A DNA stretch of 64,000 nucleotides from positions 248,001-312,000 of the forward strand of contig NW_027475139.1 in the NCBI RefSeq assembly GCF_051020985.1, read 5' to 3'. Origin of the DNA: Nomia melanderi. Its lineage: Eukaryota; Arthropoda; Insecta; Hymenoptera; Halictidae. The notes under the pieces are model-generated. The model saw only the letters and a list, made by a program, of their open reading frames with translations, did not search any database and was not told the DNA's origin. This document shows, one piece after another, positions 49,715-62,635 of the stretch (its first letter is position 1; the number at the start of each line of letters is the position of its first letter). Both the position numbers and the translations under genes were made by a program.

Positions 49715-51639
49715 TTGATTTATTGCGCTATCTGTAATAGCACCCGAGATATCACCGGATATATATTGGATTTTTCCCAGACCCTGAGTGTTCTGCCCTA
49801 TGAGACGGTGGTTGTCTCGGCCCCTGGTGGTCCGAGGTCGTTCCCGCTGCACAGATTCATGCGCCAGGGCCTCCTACAGACAATTCACTTTGATTTATTG
49901 CGCTATCTGTAATAGCAGCCGAGTTATCACCAGATATATATTGGATTTTTCACTGACCCTGAGTGTCCGGCCCCATGAGACCGACGTTTTCTCGGCCCCT
50001 GGTGGTCCGAGGTCGTTCCCGCTGCACAGATTCATGCGCCAGGGACTCCTACAGACAATGCACTTTGATTTATTGCGCTATCTGTAATTGCACCCGAGAT
50101 ATCACCAGATATATATTGGATTTTACCCTGACCCTGAGAGTCCGGCCCCATGAGACTGTGGTTTTCTCGGCCCCTGGTGGTCAGAGGTCGTTCCCGTTGC
50201 ACAGATTCATGCGCCAGGGCCTCCTACAGATAATTCACTTTGGTTTATTGCGCCATCTCTAATAGCACCCGAGATATCACCATATATATTTTGGATTTCC
50301 CCCTGACCCTGAGTGTCCGGCCCCATGAGACTGTGATTTTCTCGGACCCTGGTGGTCCGATGTCGTTCCCGCTGCACAGATTCATGCGCCAGGGCCTCCT
50401 ACAGACAATGCACTTTGATTTATTGCGCTATCTGTAATAGCACCCGAGATATCACTAGATATATATTGGATTTTTCACTGTCCCTGAGTGTCCGGCCCCA
50501 TGAGACGGTAGTTGTCTCGGCCCCTGGTGGTCCGAGGTCGTTCCCGATGCATAGATTCGTGCGCCAGGGCCTCCTACAGACAATGCACTTTGATTTATTG
50601 CGCTATCTGCAATAGCACCCGAGATATCACCAGATATATATTGGATTTTCCCCTGACCCTGAGTGTCCCGCCCCATGAGACTGTGGTTTTTTCGGCCCCT
50701 GGTGGTCCGAGGTCGTTCCCGTTGCACAGATTCATGCGCCAGGTTCTCCTGCAGATAATTCACTTTGGTTTATTGCGCTATCTCTAATAGCACCCAAGAT
50801 ATCACCAGATATATATTGGATTTTCCCCTGACCCTGAGTGTCCGGCCCCATGAGACTGTGGTTTCCTCGGTCCCTGGTGGTCCGAGGTCGTTCCCGCTGC
50901 ACAGATTCATGCGCCAGGGTCTCCTACAGACAATGCACTTTGATTTATTTCGCTATCTGTAATAGGACCCGAAATATCACCAGATATATATTGGATTTTC
51001 CCCTGACCCTGAGTGTCCGGCCCCATGAGACTGTGGTTTTCTCGGCCCCTGGTGGTCCGAAGTCGTTCCCGCTACACAGATTCATGCGCCAGGGCCTCCT
51101 ACAGACAATGCACTTTGATTTATTGCGCTATCTGTAATAGCACCCGAGATATCACCAGATCCATATTGGATTTTCCCCTGACCCTGAGTGTCCGGCCCCT
51201 TGAGACTGTCGATTTCTCGGCCCCTGGTGGTCCGAGGTCTTTCCCGTTGCACAGATTCATGCGCCAGGTCCCCCTGCAGATAATTCACTTTGGTTTATTG
51301 CGCTATCTCTAATAGCACCCGAGATATCACCAGATATATATTGGATTTACCCCTGACCCTGAGTGACCGGCCCCATGAGACTGTGGTTTTTTCGGCCCCT
51401 GGTGGTCCGAGGTCGTTCCCGTTGCACAGATTCATGCGCCAGGGCCTCCTGCAGATAATTCACTTTGGTTTATTGCGCTATCTCTAATAGCACCCAAGAT
51501 ATCACCAGATATATATTGTATTTTTCCCTGACCCTGAGTGTCCGGCCCCATGAGACTGTGGTTTTCTCTGCCCCTGGTGGTCCGAGGTCGTTCCCGTTGC
51601 ACAGATTCATGCGCCATGGCCTCCTGCAGATAATTCACT

Positions 51640-51789
51640 TTGATTTATTGCGCTATCTGTAATAGCACCCGAGATATCACCAGATATATATTGGATTTTT
51701 CCCTGACCCTGAGTGTCCGGCCCCTGGTGGTCCGAGGTCGTTCCCGCTTCACAGATTCATGCGCCAGGGCCTCCTGCAGATAATTCACT
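51640..51789 (+). repeat. Truncated 150-bp monomer, second type
   Basis: Joint CGGCCCC at 51,718-51,724. Private change CGCTTCACAG in place of CGCTGCACAG. Confidence 0.95.
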
Positions 51790-54700
51790 TTGATTTATTG
51801 CGCTATCTGTAATAGCACCCGAGATATCACCGGATATATATTGGATTTTTCCCAGACCCTGAGTGTTCTGCCCTATGAGACGGTGGTTCTCTCGGCCCCT
51901 GGTGGTCCGAGGTCGTTCCCGCTGCACAGATTCATGCGCCAGGGCCTCCTACAGAAAATTCACTTTGATTTATTGCGCTATCTGTAATAGCAGCCGAGTT
52001 ATCACCAGATATATATTGGATTTTTCACTGACCCTGAGTGTCCGGCCCCATGAGACCGACGTTTTCTCGGCCCCTGGTGGTCCGAGGTCGTTCCCGCTGC
52101 ACAGATTCATGCGCCAGGGACTCCAACAGACAATGCACTTTGATTTATTGCGCTATCTGTAATTGCACCCGAGATATCACCAGATATATATTGGATTTTA
52201 CCCTGACCCTGAGAGTCCGGCCCCATGAGACTGTGGTTTTCTCGGCCCCTGGTGGTCAGAGGTCGTTCCCGTTGCACAGACTCATGCGCCAGGGCCTCCT
52301 GCAGATAATTCACTTTGGTTTATTGCGCCATCTCTAATAGCACCCGAGATATCGCCATATATATATTGGATTTCCCCCTGACCCTGAGTGTCCGGCCCCA
52401 TGAGACTGTGATTTTCTCGGACCCTGGTGGTCCGAGGTCGTTCCCGCTGCACAGATTCATGCGCCAGGGCCTCCTACAGACAATGCACTTTGATTTATTG
52501 CACTATCTGTAATAGCACCCGAGATATCACTAGATATATATTGGATTTTTCACTGTCCCTGAGTGTCCGGCCCCATGAGACGGTGGTTGTCTCGGCCCCT
52601 GGTGGTCCGAGGTCGTTCCCGATGCATAGATTCGTGCGCCAGGGCCTCCTACAGACAATGCACTTTGATTTATTGCGCTATCTGCAATAGCACCCGAGAT
52701 ATCACCAGATATATATTGGATTTTCCCCTGACCCTGAGTGTCCCGCCCCATGAGACTGTGGTTTTTTCGGCCCCTGGTGGTCCGAGGTCGTTCCCGTTGC
52801 ACAGATTCATGCGCCAGGTTCTCCTGCAGACAATGCACTTTGATTTATTTCGCTATCTGTAATAGGACCCGAGATATCACCAGATATATATTGGATTTTC
52901 CCCTGACCCTGAGTGTCCCGCCCCATGAGACTGTGGTTTTCTCGGCCCCTGGTGGTCCGAAGTCGTTCCCGCTACACAGATTCATGCGCCAGGGCCTCCT
53001 ACAGACAATGCACTTTGATTTATTGCGCTATCTGTAATAGCACCGGAGATATCACCGGATATATATTGGATTTTTCCCAGACCATGAGTGTCCGGCCCCA
53101 TGAGATGGTGGTTGTCTCGGCCCCTGGTGGTCCGAGGTCGTTCCCGCTGCACAGATTCATGCGCCAGGGCCTCCTACAGACAATGCACTTTGATTTATTG
53201 CGCTATCTGTAATAGCACCCGAGATATCACTAGATATATATTTCATTTTTCACTGTCCCTGAGTGTCCGGCCGCATGAGACGGTGGTTTTCTCGGCCCCT
53301 GGTGGTCCGAGGTCGTTCCCGCTGCACAGATTCATGCGCCAGGGCCTCCTACAGACAATGCACTTTGATTTATTGCGCTATCTGTAATAGCACCCGGGAT
53401 ATCACCAGATATATATTGGATTTTTCCCTGACCCTGAGTGTCCGGCCCCATGAGACGGTGGTTGTCTCGGCCCCTGGTGGTCCGAGGTCGTTCCCGATGC
53501 ACAGATTCGTGCGCCAGGGCCCCCTACATACTATGCACTTTGATTTATTGCGCTATCTGTAATAGCACCCAAGATATCACCAGATAAATATTGGATTTTC
53601 CCCTGACCCTCAGTGTCCGGCCCCATGAGACGGTGGTTTTCTCGGCCCCTGGTGGTCCGAGGTCGTTCCCGCTGCACAGATTCATGCGCCAGGGCCTCCT
53701 ACAGACAATGCACTTTGATTTATTGCGCTATCTGTAATAGCACCCGAGATATCACTAGATATATATTTCATTTTTCACTGACCCTGAGTGTCCGGCCCCA
53801 TGAGACGGACGGTTTCTCGGCCCCTGGTGGTCCGAGGTCGTTCCCGCTGCACAAATTCATGCGCCAGGGACTCCTACAGACAATGCACTTTGATTTATTG
53901 CGCTATGTATAATAGCACCCGGGATATCACCAGATATATATTGGATTTTTCCCTGACCCTGAGTGTCCGGCCCCATGAGACGGTGGTTGTCTCGGCCCCT
54001 GGTGGTCCGAGGTCGTTCCCGTCGCACAGATTCGTGCGCCAGGGCCTCCTACAGACAATGCACTTTGATTTACTGCGCTATCTGTAATAGCACCCGAGAT
54101 ATCACCAGATAAATATTGGATTTTCCCCAGACCCTGAGTGTCCGGCCCCTTGAGACTGTCGTTTTCTCGGCCCCTGGTGGTCCGAGGTCGTTCCCGTTGC
54201 ACAGGTTCATGCGCCAGGGCCTCCTGCAGATAATTCACTTTGATTTATTGCGCTATCTGCAATAGCACCCGTGATATCACCAGATATATATTGGATTTTT
54301 CACTGACCCTAAGTGTCCGGCCCCTCGGGACGGTGGTTTTCTCGGCCCCTGGTGGTCCGAGGTCGTTCCCGTTGCACAGATTCATGCGCCAGGTCCTCCT
54401 GCAGATAATTCACTTTGGTTTATTGCGCTATATCTAATAGCACCCGAGATATCACCAGATATATATTGGATTTTCCCCTGACCCTGATTGTCCGGCCCCA
54501 TGAGACTGTAGTTTTCTCGGCCCCTGGTGGTCCGAGGTCGTTCCCGCTGCACAGATTCATGCGCCAGGGCCTCCTGCAGATATTTCACTTTGGTTTATTG
54601 CGCTATCTCTAATAGCACCCGAGATATCACCAGATATATATTGGATTTTCCCCTGACCCTGAGTGCCCGGCCCCATGAGACGGTGGTTTTCTCGGCCCCT

Positions 54701-56104
54701 GGTGGTCCTAGGTCGTTCCCGCTGCACAGATGCATGCGCCAGGGCCTCCTGCAGATAATGCACTTTGATTTATTGCGCTATCTCTAATAGCACCCGAGAT
54801 ATCACCAGATATATATTGGATTTTCCCCTGACCCTGAGTGTCCGGCCCCATGAGACTGTGGTTTCCTCGGTCCCTGGTGGTCCGAGGTCGTTCCCGCTGC
54901 CCAGATTCATGCGCCACGGCCTCCTACAGACAATGCACTTTGATTTATTGCGCTATCTGTAATAGGACCCGAGATATCACCAGATATATATTGGATTTTC
55001 ACCTGACCCTGAGTGTCCGGCCCAATGAGACTGTGGTTTTTTCGGCCCCTGGTGTTCCGAAGTCGTTCCCGCTGGACAGATTCATGCGCCAGGGCCTCCT
55101 GCAGATAATTCACTTTGATTTATTGCGCTATCTGCGATAGCACCCGTGATATCACCAGATATATATTGGATTTTTCACTGACCCTAAGTGTCCGGCCCCT
55201 CGGGACGGTGGTTTTCTCGGCCCCTGGTGGTCCGAGGTCGTTCCCGTTGCACAGATTCATGCGCCAGGTCCTCCTGCAGATAATTCACTTTGGTTTATTG
55301 CGCTATATCTAATAGCACCCGAGATATCACCAGACATATATTGGATTTTCCCCTGACCCTGAGTGTCCGGCCCCATGAGACTGTGGTTCTCTCGGCCCCT
55401 GGTGGTCCGAGGTCGTTCCCGCTGCACAGATTCATGCGCCAGAGTCTCCTACAGACAATGCACTTTGATTTATTTCGCTATCTGTAATAGGACCCGAGAT
55501 ATCACCAGATATATATTGGATTATCCCCAGACCCTGATTGTCCGGCCCCATGAGACTGTAGTTTTCTCGGCCCCTGGTGGTCCGAGGTCGTTCCCGCTGC
55601 ACAGATTCATGCGCCAGGGCCTCCTGCAGATAATTCACTTTGGTTTATTGCGCTATCTCTAATAGCACCCGAGATATCACCAGATATATATTGGATTTTC
55701 CCCTGACCCTGAGTGCCCGGCCCCATGTGACGGTGGTTTTCTCGGCCCCTGGTGGTCCTAGGTCATTCCCGCTGCACAGATTCATGCGCCAGGGCCTCCT
55801 GCAGATAATTCACTTTGGTTTATTGCGCTATCTCAAATAGCACCCGAGATATCACCAGATATATATTAAATTTTCCCCTGACCCTGAGTGTCCGGCCCCA
55901 TGAGACTGTGGTTGTCTCGGCCCCTGGTGGTCCGAGGTCGTTCCCGCTGCACAGATTCATGCGCCAGGGCCTCCTACAGACAATGCACTTTGATTTATTG
56001 CGCTATCTCTCATAGCACCCGAGATATCACCAGATATATATTGGATTTTTCAAAGACCCTGACAGTCCGGCCCCCTGAGACGGTGATTTTCTCGGCCGCT
56101 GGTG

Positions 56105-57010
56105 GTCCGAGGTCGATCCCGCTGCACAGATTCATGCGCCAGGGCTTCCTGCAGACAATGCACTTTGATTTATTGCGTTATCTCTAATAGCCCCCAAGAT
56201 ATCACCAGATAAATATTGGATTTTCCCCTGACCCTCAGTGTCCGGCCCCATGAGACGGTGGTTTTCTCGGCCCCTAGTGGTCCGAGGTCGTTCCCGCTGG
56301 CCGCATTTATGCGCCAGGTCCTCCTACAGACAATGCACTTTGACTTATGGCGCTATCTGTAATAGCAGCCGAGATATCACCAGATATATATTGGATTTTT
56401 CACTGACCCTGAGTGTCCTGCCCCATGAGACGGACGGTTTCTCGGCCCCTGGTTGTCCGAGGTCGTTCCCGCTGCACAAATTCATGCGCCACGGCCTCCT
56501 ACAGACAATGCACTTTGATTTATTGCGCTATCTATAATAGCACCCGAGATATCACCAGATATATATTGGATTTTTCCCTGACCCTGAGTGTCCGACCCCA
56601 TGAGACGGTGTTTTTCTCGGCCCCTGGTGGTCCGAGGTCGATCCCGCTGCACAGATTCATGCGCCAGGGCTTCCTGCAGACAATGCACTTTGATTTATTG
56701 CGTTATCTCTAATAGCCCCCAAGATATCACCAGATAAATATTGGATTTTCCCCTGACCCTCAGTGTCCGGCCCCATGAGACGGTGGTTTTCTCGGCCCCT
56801 AGTGGTCCGAGGTCGTTCCCGCTGGCCGCATTTATGCGCCAGGTCCTCCTACAGACAATGCACTTTGACTTATGGCGCTATCTGTAATAGCAGCCGAGAT
56901 ATCACCAGATATATATTGGATTTTTCACTGACCCTGAGTGTCCTGCCCCATGAGACGGACGGTTTCTCGGCCCCTGGTTGTCCGAGGTCGTTCCCGCTGC
57001 ACAAATTCAT
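56105..57010. repeat. Partial 525-bp trimer duplication
   Basis: 56,238-56,480 and 56,763-57,005 are alike, including rare CTGGCCGCATTTATGCG and TTATGGCGC marks, at an offset of exactly 525 bp. The match starts near the GTCGATCCCGC mark and stops where CCACGGCC faces CCAGGGAC. Confidence 0.78.
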
Positions 57011-58614
57011 GCGCCAGGGACTCCTACAGACAATGCACTTTGATTTATTGCGCTATCTGTAATAGCACCCGGGATATCACCAGATATATATTGGATTTTT
57101 CCCTGACCCTGACTGTCCGGCCCCATGAGACGGTGGTTGTCTCGGCCCCTGGTGGTCCGAGGTCGTTCCCGACGCACAGATTCGTGCGCCAGGGCCTCCT
57201 ACAGACAATGCACTTTGATTTATTGCGCTATCTGTAATAGCACCCGAGATATCACCAGATAAATATTGGATTTTCCCCTGACCCTGAGTGTCCGGCCCCA
57301 TGAGACGGTGGTTTTCTCGGCCCCTGGTGGTCCGAGGTCGTTCCCGCTGGCCACATTTATGCGCCAGGTCCTCCTACAGACAATGCACTTTGATTTATTG
57401 CGCTATCTGTAATAGCACCCGAGATATCACCAGATAAATATTGGATTTTCCCCTGACCCTCAGTGTCCGGCCCCATGAGACGTTGGTTTTCTCGGCCCCT
57501 GGTGGTCCGAGGTCGTTCCCGCTGGCCGCATTTATGCGCCAGGTCCTCCTACAGACAATGCACTTTGACTTATTGCGCTATCTGTAATAGCAGCCGAGAT
57601 ATCAACAGATATATATTGGATTTTTCACTGACCCTGAGTGTCCGGCCCAATGAGACGGACGGTTTCTCGGCCCCTGGTGGTCCGAGGTCGTTCCCGCTGC
57701 CCAGATTCATGCGCCACGGCCTCCTACAGACAATGCACTTTGATTTATTTCGCTATCTGTAATAGGACCCGAGATATCACCAGATATATATTGGATTTTC
57801 CCCAGACCCTGATTGTCCGGCCCCATGAGACTGTAGTTTTCTCGGCCCCTGGTGGTCCGAGGTCGTTCCCGCTGTACAGATTCATGCGACAGGGCCTCCT
57901 GCAGATAATTCACTTTGGTTTATTGCGCTATCTCTAATAGCACCCGAGATATCACCAGATATATATTGAATTTTCCCCTGACCCTGAGTGTCCGGCCCCA
58001 TGAGACTGTGGTTGTCTCGGCCCCTGGTGGTCCGAGGTCGTTCCCGCTGCACAGATTCATGCGCCAGGGCCTCCTACAGACAATGCACTTTGATTTATTG
58101 CGCTATCTGTAATAGCAGCCGAGATATCACCAGATATATATTGGATTTTTCACTGACCGTGAGTGTCCGGCCCCATGAGACGGACGTTTTCTCGGCCCCT
58201 GGTGGTCCGAGGTCGTTCCCGCTCCACAGATTCATGCGCCAGGGACTCCTACAGACAATGCACTTTGATTTATTGCGCTATCTGTAATTGCACCCGAGAT
58301 ATCACCAGATATATATTGGATTTTACCCTGACCCTGAGTGTCCGGCCCCATGAGACTGTGGTTTTCTCGGCCCCTGGTGGTCCGTGGTCGTTCCCGTTGC
58401 ACAGATTCATGCGCCAGGGCCTCCTGCAGATAATTCACTTTGGTTTATTGCGCTATCTCTAATAGCACCCGAGATATCACCAGATATATATTGGATTTCT
58501 CCCTGACCCTGAGTGTCCGGCCCCATGAGACTGTGATTTTCTCGGACCCTGGTGGTCCGAGGTCGTTCCCGCTGCACAGATTCATGCGCCAGGGCCTCCT
58601 GCAGATAATTCACT

Positions 58615-58763
58615 TTGATTTATTGCGCTATCTGTAATAGCACCCGAGATATCACCAGATATATATTGGATTTTCCCTGACCCTGAGTGTCCGGCCCCTG
58701 GTGGTCCGAGGTCGTTCCCGCTGCACAGATTCGTGCGCCAGGGCCTCCTACAGACAATGCACT
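58615..58763 (+). repeat. Truncated 149-bp monomer
   Basis: Joint CGGCCCC at 58,692-58,698. It is followed by GCGCTAACTG, as in the 1,373-bp unit, but the monomer that follows it there is absent here. Confidence 0.95.
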
Positions 58764-59463
58764 TTGGTTTATTGCGCTAACTGTAATAGCACCCGAGATA
58801 TCACCAGATCTATATTGGATTTTCCCCTGTCCCTGAGTGTCCGGCCCCATGAGACTGTGGTTTTCTCGGCCCCTGGTGGTCCGAGGTCGTTCCCGTTGCA
58901 CAGATTCATGCGCCAGGGCCTCCTGCAGATAATTCACTTTGGTTTATTGCGCTATCTGTAATAGCACCCGAGATATCACCAGACATATATTGGATTTTAC
59001 CCTGACCCTGAGTGTCCGGCCCCATGAGACGGTGGTTGTCTCGGCCCCAGGAGGTCCGAGGACGTTCCCGCTGCACAGATTCTTGCGCCAGGGCCTCCTG
59101 CAGATAATTCACTTTGGTTTATTGCGCTATCTCTAATAGCATCCGAGATATCACCAGATATATATTGGATTTTCCCCTGACCCTGAGTGTCCGGCACCAT
59201 GAGACTGTGGTTTTTTCGGCCCCTGGTGGTCCGCGGTCGTTCCCGCTGCACAGATTCAGGCGCCAGGGCCTCCTGCAGATAACTCACTTTGGTTTATTGC
59301 GCTATCTCCAATAGCACCCGAGATTTCACCAGATATATATTGGATTTTCCCCAGACCCTGAGTGTCCGGCCGCATGAGACAGTAGTTTTCTCGGCCCCTG
59401 GTGGTCCGACTTTGTTCCCGCTGCACAGATTCATGCGCCAGGGCCTCCTACAGACCATGAACT

Positions 59464-59637
59464 TTGTTTTAGTGCGCTATCTGCAATAGCACCCGAGATA
59501 TCACCAGATATATATTGGATTTTCCCTGACCCTGAGTGTCCGGCCCAATGAGACTGTGGTTTTGTCGGCCCCTGGTGGTCCGAGGTCGTTCCCGCTGTAC
59601 AGATTCATGCGCCAGGGCCTCCTACAGACAATGCACT
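59464..59637 (+). repeat. 174-bp monomer (GGCCCAATGAG type)
   Basis: Matches the units at 36,248 and 37,621, about 22 kb away, in length and marks. Confidence 0.82.
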
Positions 59638-59987
59638 TTGATTTATTGCGCTATCTGTAATAGCACCCGAGATATCACCAGATATATATTGGATTTTCCC
59701 CTGACCCTGAGTGTCCGGCCCCATGAGACTATGGTTTTTTCGGCCCCTGGTGGTCCGCGGTCGTTCCCGCTGCACAGATTCAGGCGCCAGGGCCTCCTGC
59801 AGATAACTCACTTTGGTTTATTGCGCTATCTCTAATAGCACCCGATATATCACCGGATATATATTGGATTTTTCCCAGACCCTGAGTGTCCGGCTCTTTG
59901 AGACTGTGGTTTTCTCTCCCCCTGGTGGTCCGAGGTCGTTCCCGCTGCCCAGATTCATGCGCCACGGCCTCCTACAGACAATGCACT

Positions 59988-60162
59988 TTGATTTGTCGCG
60001 CTATCTGTAATAGAACCCGAGATATCACCAGATATATGCTGGATTTTTACATGACATTGGGTGACGGATACCGAAAATCTGTAATTTCCTCGGCCTCTGG
60101 TGGTCCGATGTCGTTCCTGCTGCTCAGATTCATGCGCAAGAGCCTCCCACGGACAATGCACT
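59988..60162 (+). repeat. Strongly diverged 175-bp monomer (type D)
   Basis: It reads ATATATGCTGG, TTACATGACATTGGGTGACG and CGAAAATCTGTAATTTCCTC. Against the common monomer I count about 20 differences in the 58 bases from the AT tract to CTCTGG. The GTCGTTCC to ATTCATGCGC part is much closer to normal, with CAAGAGCCTCCCACGG after it. Confidence 0.9.
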
Positions 60163-61737
60163 TTGGTTTATTGCCGTATCTCTAATAGCACCCGAGATAT
60201 CATCAGATATATATTGGATTTTCCCCTGACCCTGAGTGTCCGGCCCCATGAGACGGTGATTTTCTCGGCCCCTGGTGGTCCGTGGTCGTTCCCGCTGCAC
60301 AGATTCATGCGCCAGGGCCTCTTGCAGTTAATTCACTTTGGTTTATTGCGCTATCTCTAATAGCACCCGAGATATCACCAGATATATATTGGATTTTCCC
60401 CTGACCCTGAGTGTCCGGCCCCATGAGACTGTGGTTCTCTCGGCCCCTGGTGGTCCGAGGTCGTTCTCGCTGAACAGATTCATGCGCCAGGGCCTCCTAC
60501 AGACAATGCCCTTTGACTTATTGCGCTATCTGTAATAGCACCCAAGATATCACCAGATATATATTGGATTTTTCCCTGACCCTGAGTGTCCTGCCCCATG
60601 AGACGGTGGTTTTCTCGGCCCCCGGTGGTCCGAGGTCGTTCCCGCTGTCCAGATTCATGCGCCAGGGCCTCCTACAGACAATGCACTTTGATTTATTGCG
60701 CTATCTGTAATAGCAGCCGAGATATCACCACATATATATTGGATTTTCCCCTGACCCTGAGTGTCCGGCCCCATGAGACTGTGGTTTTCTCGGCCCCTGG
60801 TGGTCCGAGGTCGTTCCCGCTGCACAGATGCATGCGCCAGGGCCTCTTGCAGTTAATTCACTTTGGTTTATTGCGCTATCTCTAATAGCACCCGAGATAT
60901 CACCAGATATATATTGGATTTTCCCCTGACCCTGAGTGTCCGGCCCCATGAGACGGTGGTTTTACCGGCCCCTGGTGGTCCGAGGTCGTTCCCGCTGCCC
61001 AGATTCATGCGCCAGGGCCTCCTACAGACAATGCACTTTGATTTATTGCGCTATCTGTAATAGCACCCGAGGTATAACCAGATATATATTGGATTTTTCC
61101 CTGACCCTGAGTGTCCGGCCCCATGAGACGGTGGTTTTCTCGGCCCCTGGTGGTCCGAGGTCGTTCCCGCTGTCCAGATTCATGCGCCAGGGCCTCCTAC
61201 AGACAATGCACTTTGATTTATTGCGCTATCTGTAATAGCACCCGAGGTATAACCAGATATATATTGGATTTTTCCCTGACCCTGAGTGTCCGGCCCCATG
61301 CGACGGTGGTTGCCTCGGCCCCTGGTGGTCCGAGGTCGCTCCAGCTGCACAGATTCATGCTCCAGGGCCTCCTGCAGATAAATCACTTTGGTTTATTGCG
61401 GTATCTCTAATAGCACCCGAGATATCGCCAGATATATATTGGATTTTCCCCTGACCCTGAGTGTCCGGCCCCATGAGACGGTGGTTTTCTCGGCCCCTGG
61501 TGGTCCGAGGTCGTTCCCGCTGTCCAGATTCATGCGCCAGGGCCTCCTACAGACAATGCACTTTGATTTATTGCGCTATCTGTAATAGCAGCCGAGATAT
61601 CACCACATATATATTGGATTTTCCCCTGACCCTGAGTGTCCGGCCCCATGAGACTGTGGTTTTCTCGGCCCCTGGTGGTCCGAGGTCGTTCCCACTGCAA
61701 AGATTCATGCGCCAGGGCCTCCTGCAGACAATGCACT
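59988..61737. repeat. Region 8: 1,750-bp HOR, 10 monomers, first copy
   Basis: Each position from about 59,970 matches the position 1,750 bp further on, until about 62,635. The unit is ten full-length monomers and begins here with the type D monomer. Marks shared by both copies include GTTCTCGCTGAACAG, CTCTTGCAGTTAATTC and CATATATATTGG. Differences are few, for example CATCAGATAT at about 60,203 against CACCAGATAT in copy 2. Confidence 0.86.
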
Positions 61738-61912
61738 TTGATTTGTCGCGCTATCTGTAATAGAACCCGAGATATCACCAGATATATGCTGGATTTTTAC
61801 ATGACATTGGGTGACGGATACCGAAAATCTGTAATTTCCTCGGCCTCTGGTGGTCCGATGTCGTTCCTGCTGCTCAGATTCATGCGCAAGAGCCTCCCAC
61901 GGACAATGCACT
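61738..61912 (+). repeat. Strongly diverged 175-bp monomer (type D), HOR copy
   Basis: A copy of 59,988-60,162, exactly 1,750 bp later and apparently identical. Confidence 0.9.
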
Positions 61913-62635
61913 TTGGTTTATTGCCGTATCTCTAATAGCACCCGAGATATCACCAGATATATATTGGATTTTCCCCTGACCCTGAGTGTCCGGCCCCATG
62001 AGACGGTGATTTTCTCGGCCCCTGGTGGTCCGTGGTCGTTCCCGCTGCACAGATTCATGCGCCAGGGCCTCTTGCAGTTAATTCACTTTGGTTTATTGCG
62101 CTATCTCTAATAGCACCCGAGATATCACCAGATATATATTGGATTTTCCCCTGACCCTGAGTGTCCGGCCCCATGAGACTGTGGTTCTCTCGGCCCCTGG
62201 TGGTCCGAGGTCGTTCTCGCTGAACAGATTCATGCGCCAGGGCCTCCTACAGACAATGCCCTTTGACTTATTGCGCTATCTGTAATAGCACCCAAGATAT
62301 CACCAGATATATATTGGATTTTTCCCTGACCCTGAGTGTCCGGCCCCATGAGACGGTGGTTTTCTCGGCCCCCGGTGCTCCGAGGTCGTTCCCGCTGTCC
62401 AGATTCATGCGCCAGGGCCTCCTACAGACAATGCACTTTGATTTATTGCGCTATCTGTAATAGCAGCCGAGATATCACCACATATATATTGGATTTTCCC
62501 CTGACCCTGAGTGTCCGGCCCCATGAGACTGTGGTTTTCTCGGCCCCTGGTGGTCCGAGGTCGTTCCCGCTGCACAGATGCATGCGCCAGGGCCTCTTGC
62601 AGTTAATTCACTTTGGTTTATTGCGCTATCTGTAC
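61738..62635. repeat. 1,750-bp HOR, second copy, incomplete
   Basis: It matches the first copy for about 0.9 kb and then continues into a 525-bp duplication of its own end. Confidence 0.82.

Larger units (their letters stand above)
47465..53040. repeat. Region 6: 12/13-monomer repeat (2,250 and 2,075 bp)
   Basis: 47,465-48,190 matches 49,715-50,440 at 2,250 bp, and 46,965-47,464 matches 49,215-49,714 at the same offset. About 49,215-50,790 matches 51,290-52,865 at 2,075 bp. Each unit ends with a 150-bp truncated monomer (13 x 175 - 25 = 2,250; 12 x 175 - 25 = 2,075). The middle of the first copy (about 48,200-49,200) is not shared and contains the diverged monomer 48,690-48,864. Shared marks include GAGACCGACG, GAGTTATCACC and CTGTAATTGCACC. 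Confidence 0.82.
53041..59987. repeat. Region 7: patchwork of diverged monomers
   Basis: No single long period holds. Short local matches occur at 875 bp (54,240-54,480 with 55,115-55,355), 525 bp (56,105-57,010) and 700 bp (56,763 with 57,463). The variant GATAAATATTGG appears only here (about 53,585-57,440). From about 58,600 to 59,960 the sequence resembles the 1,373-bp unit of region 5, in rearranged form. Private substitutions are denser than in regions 2-5. Confidence 0.78.
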
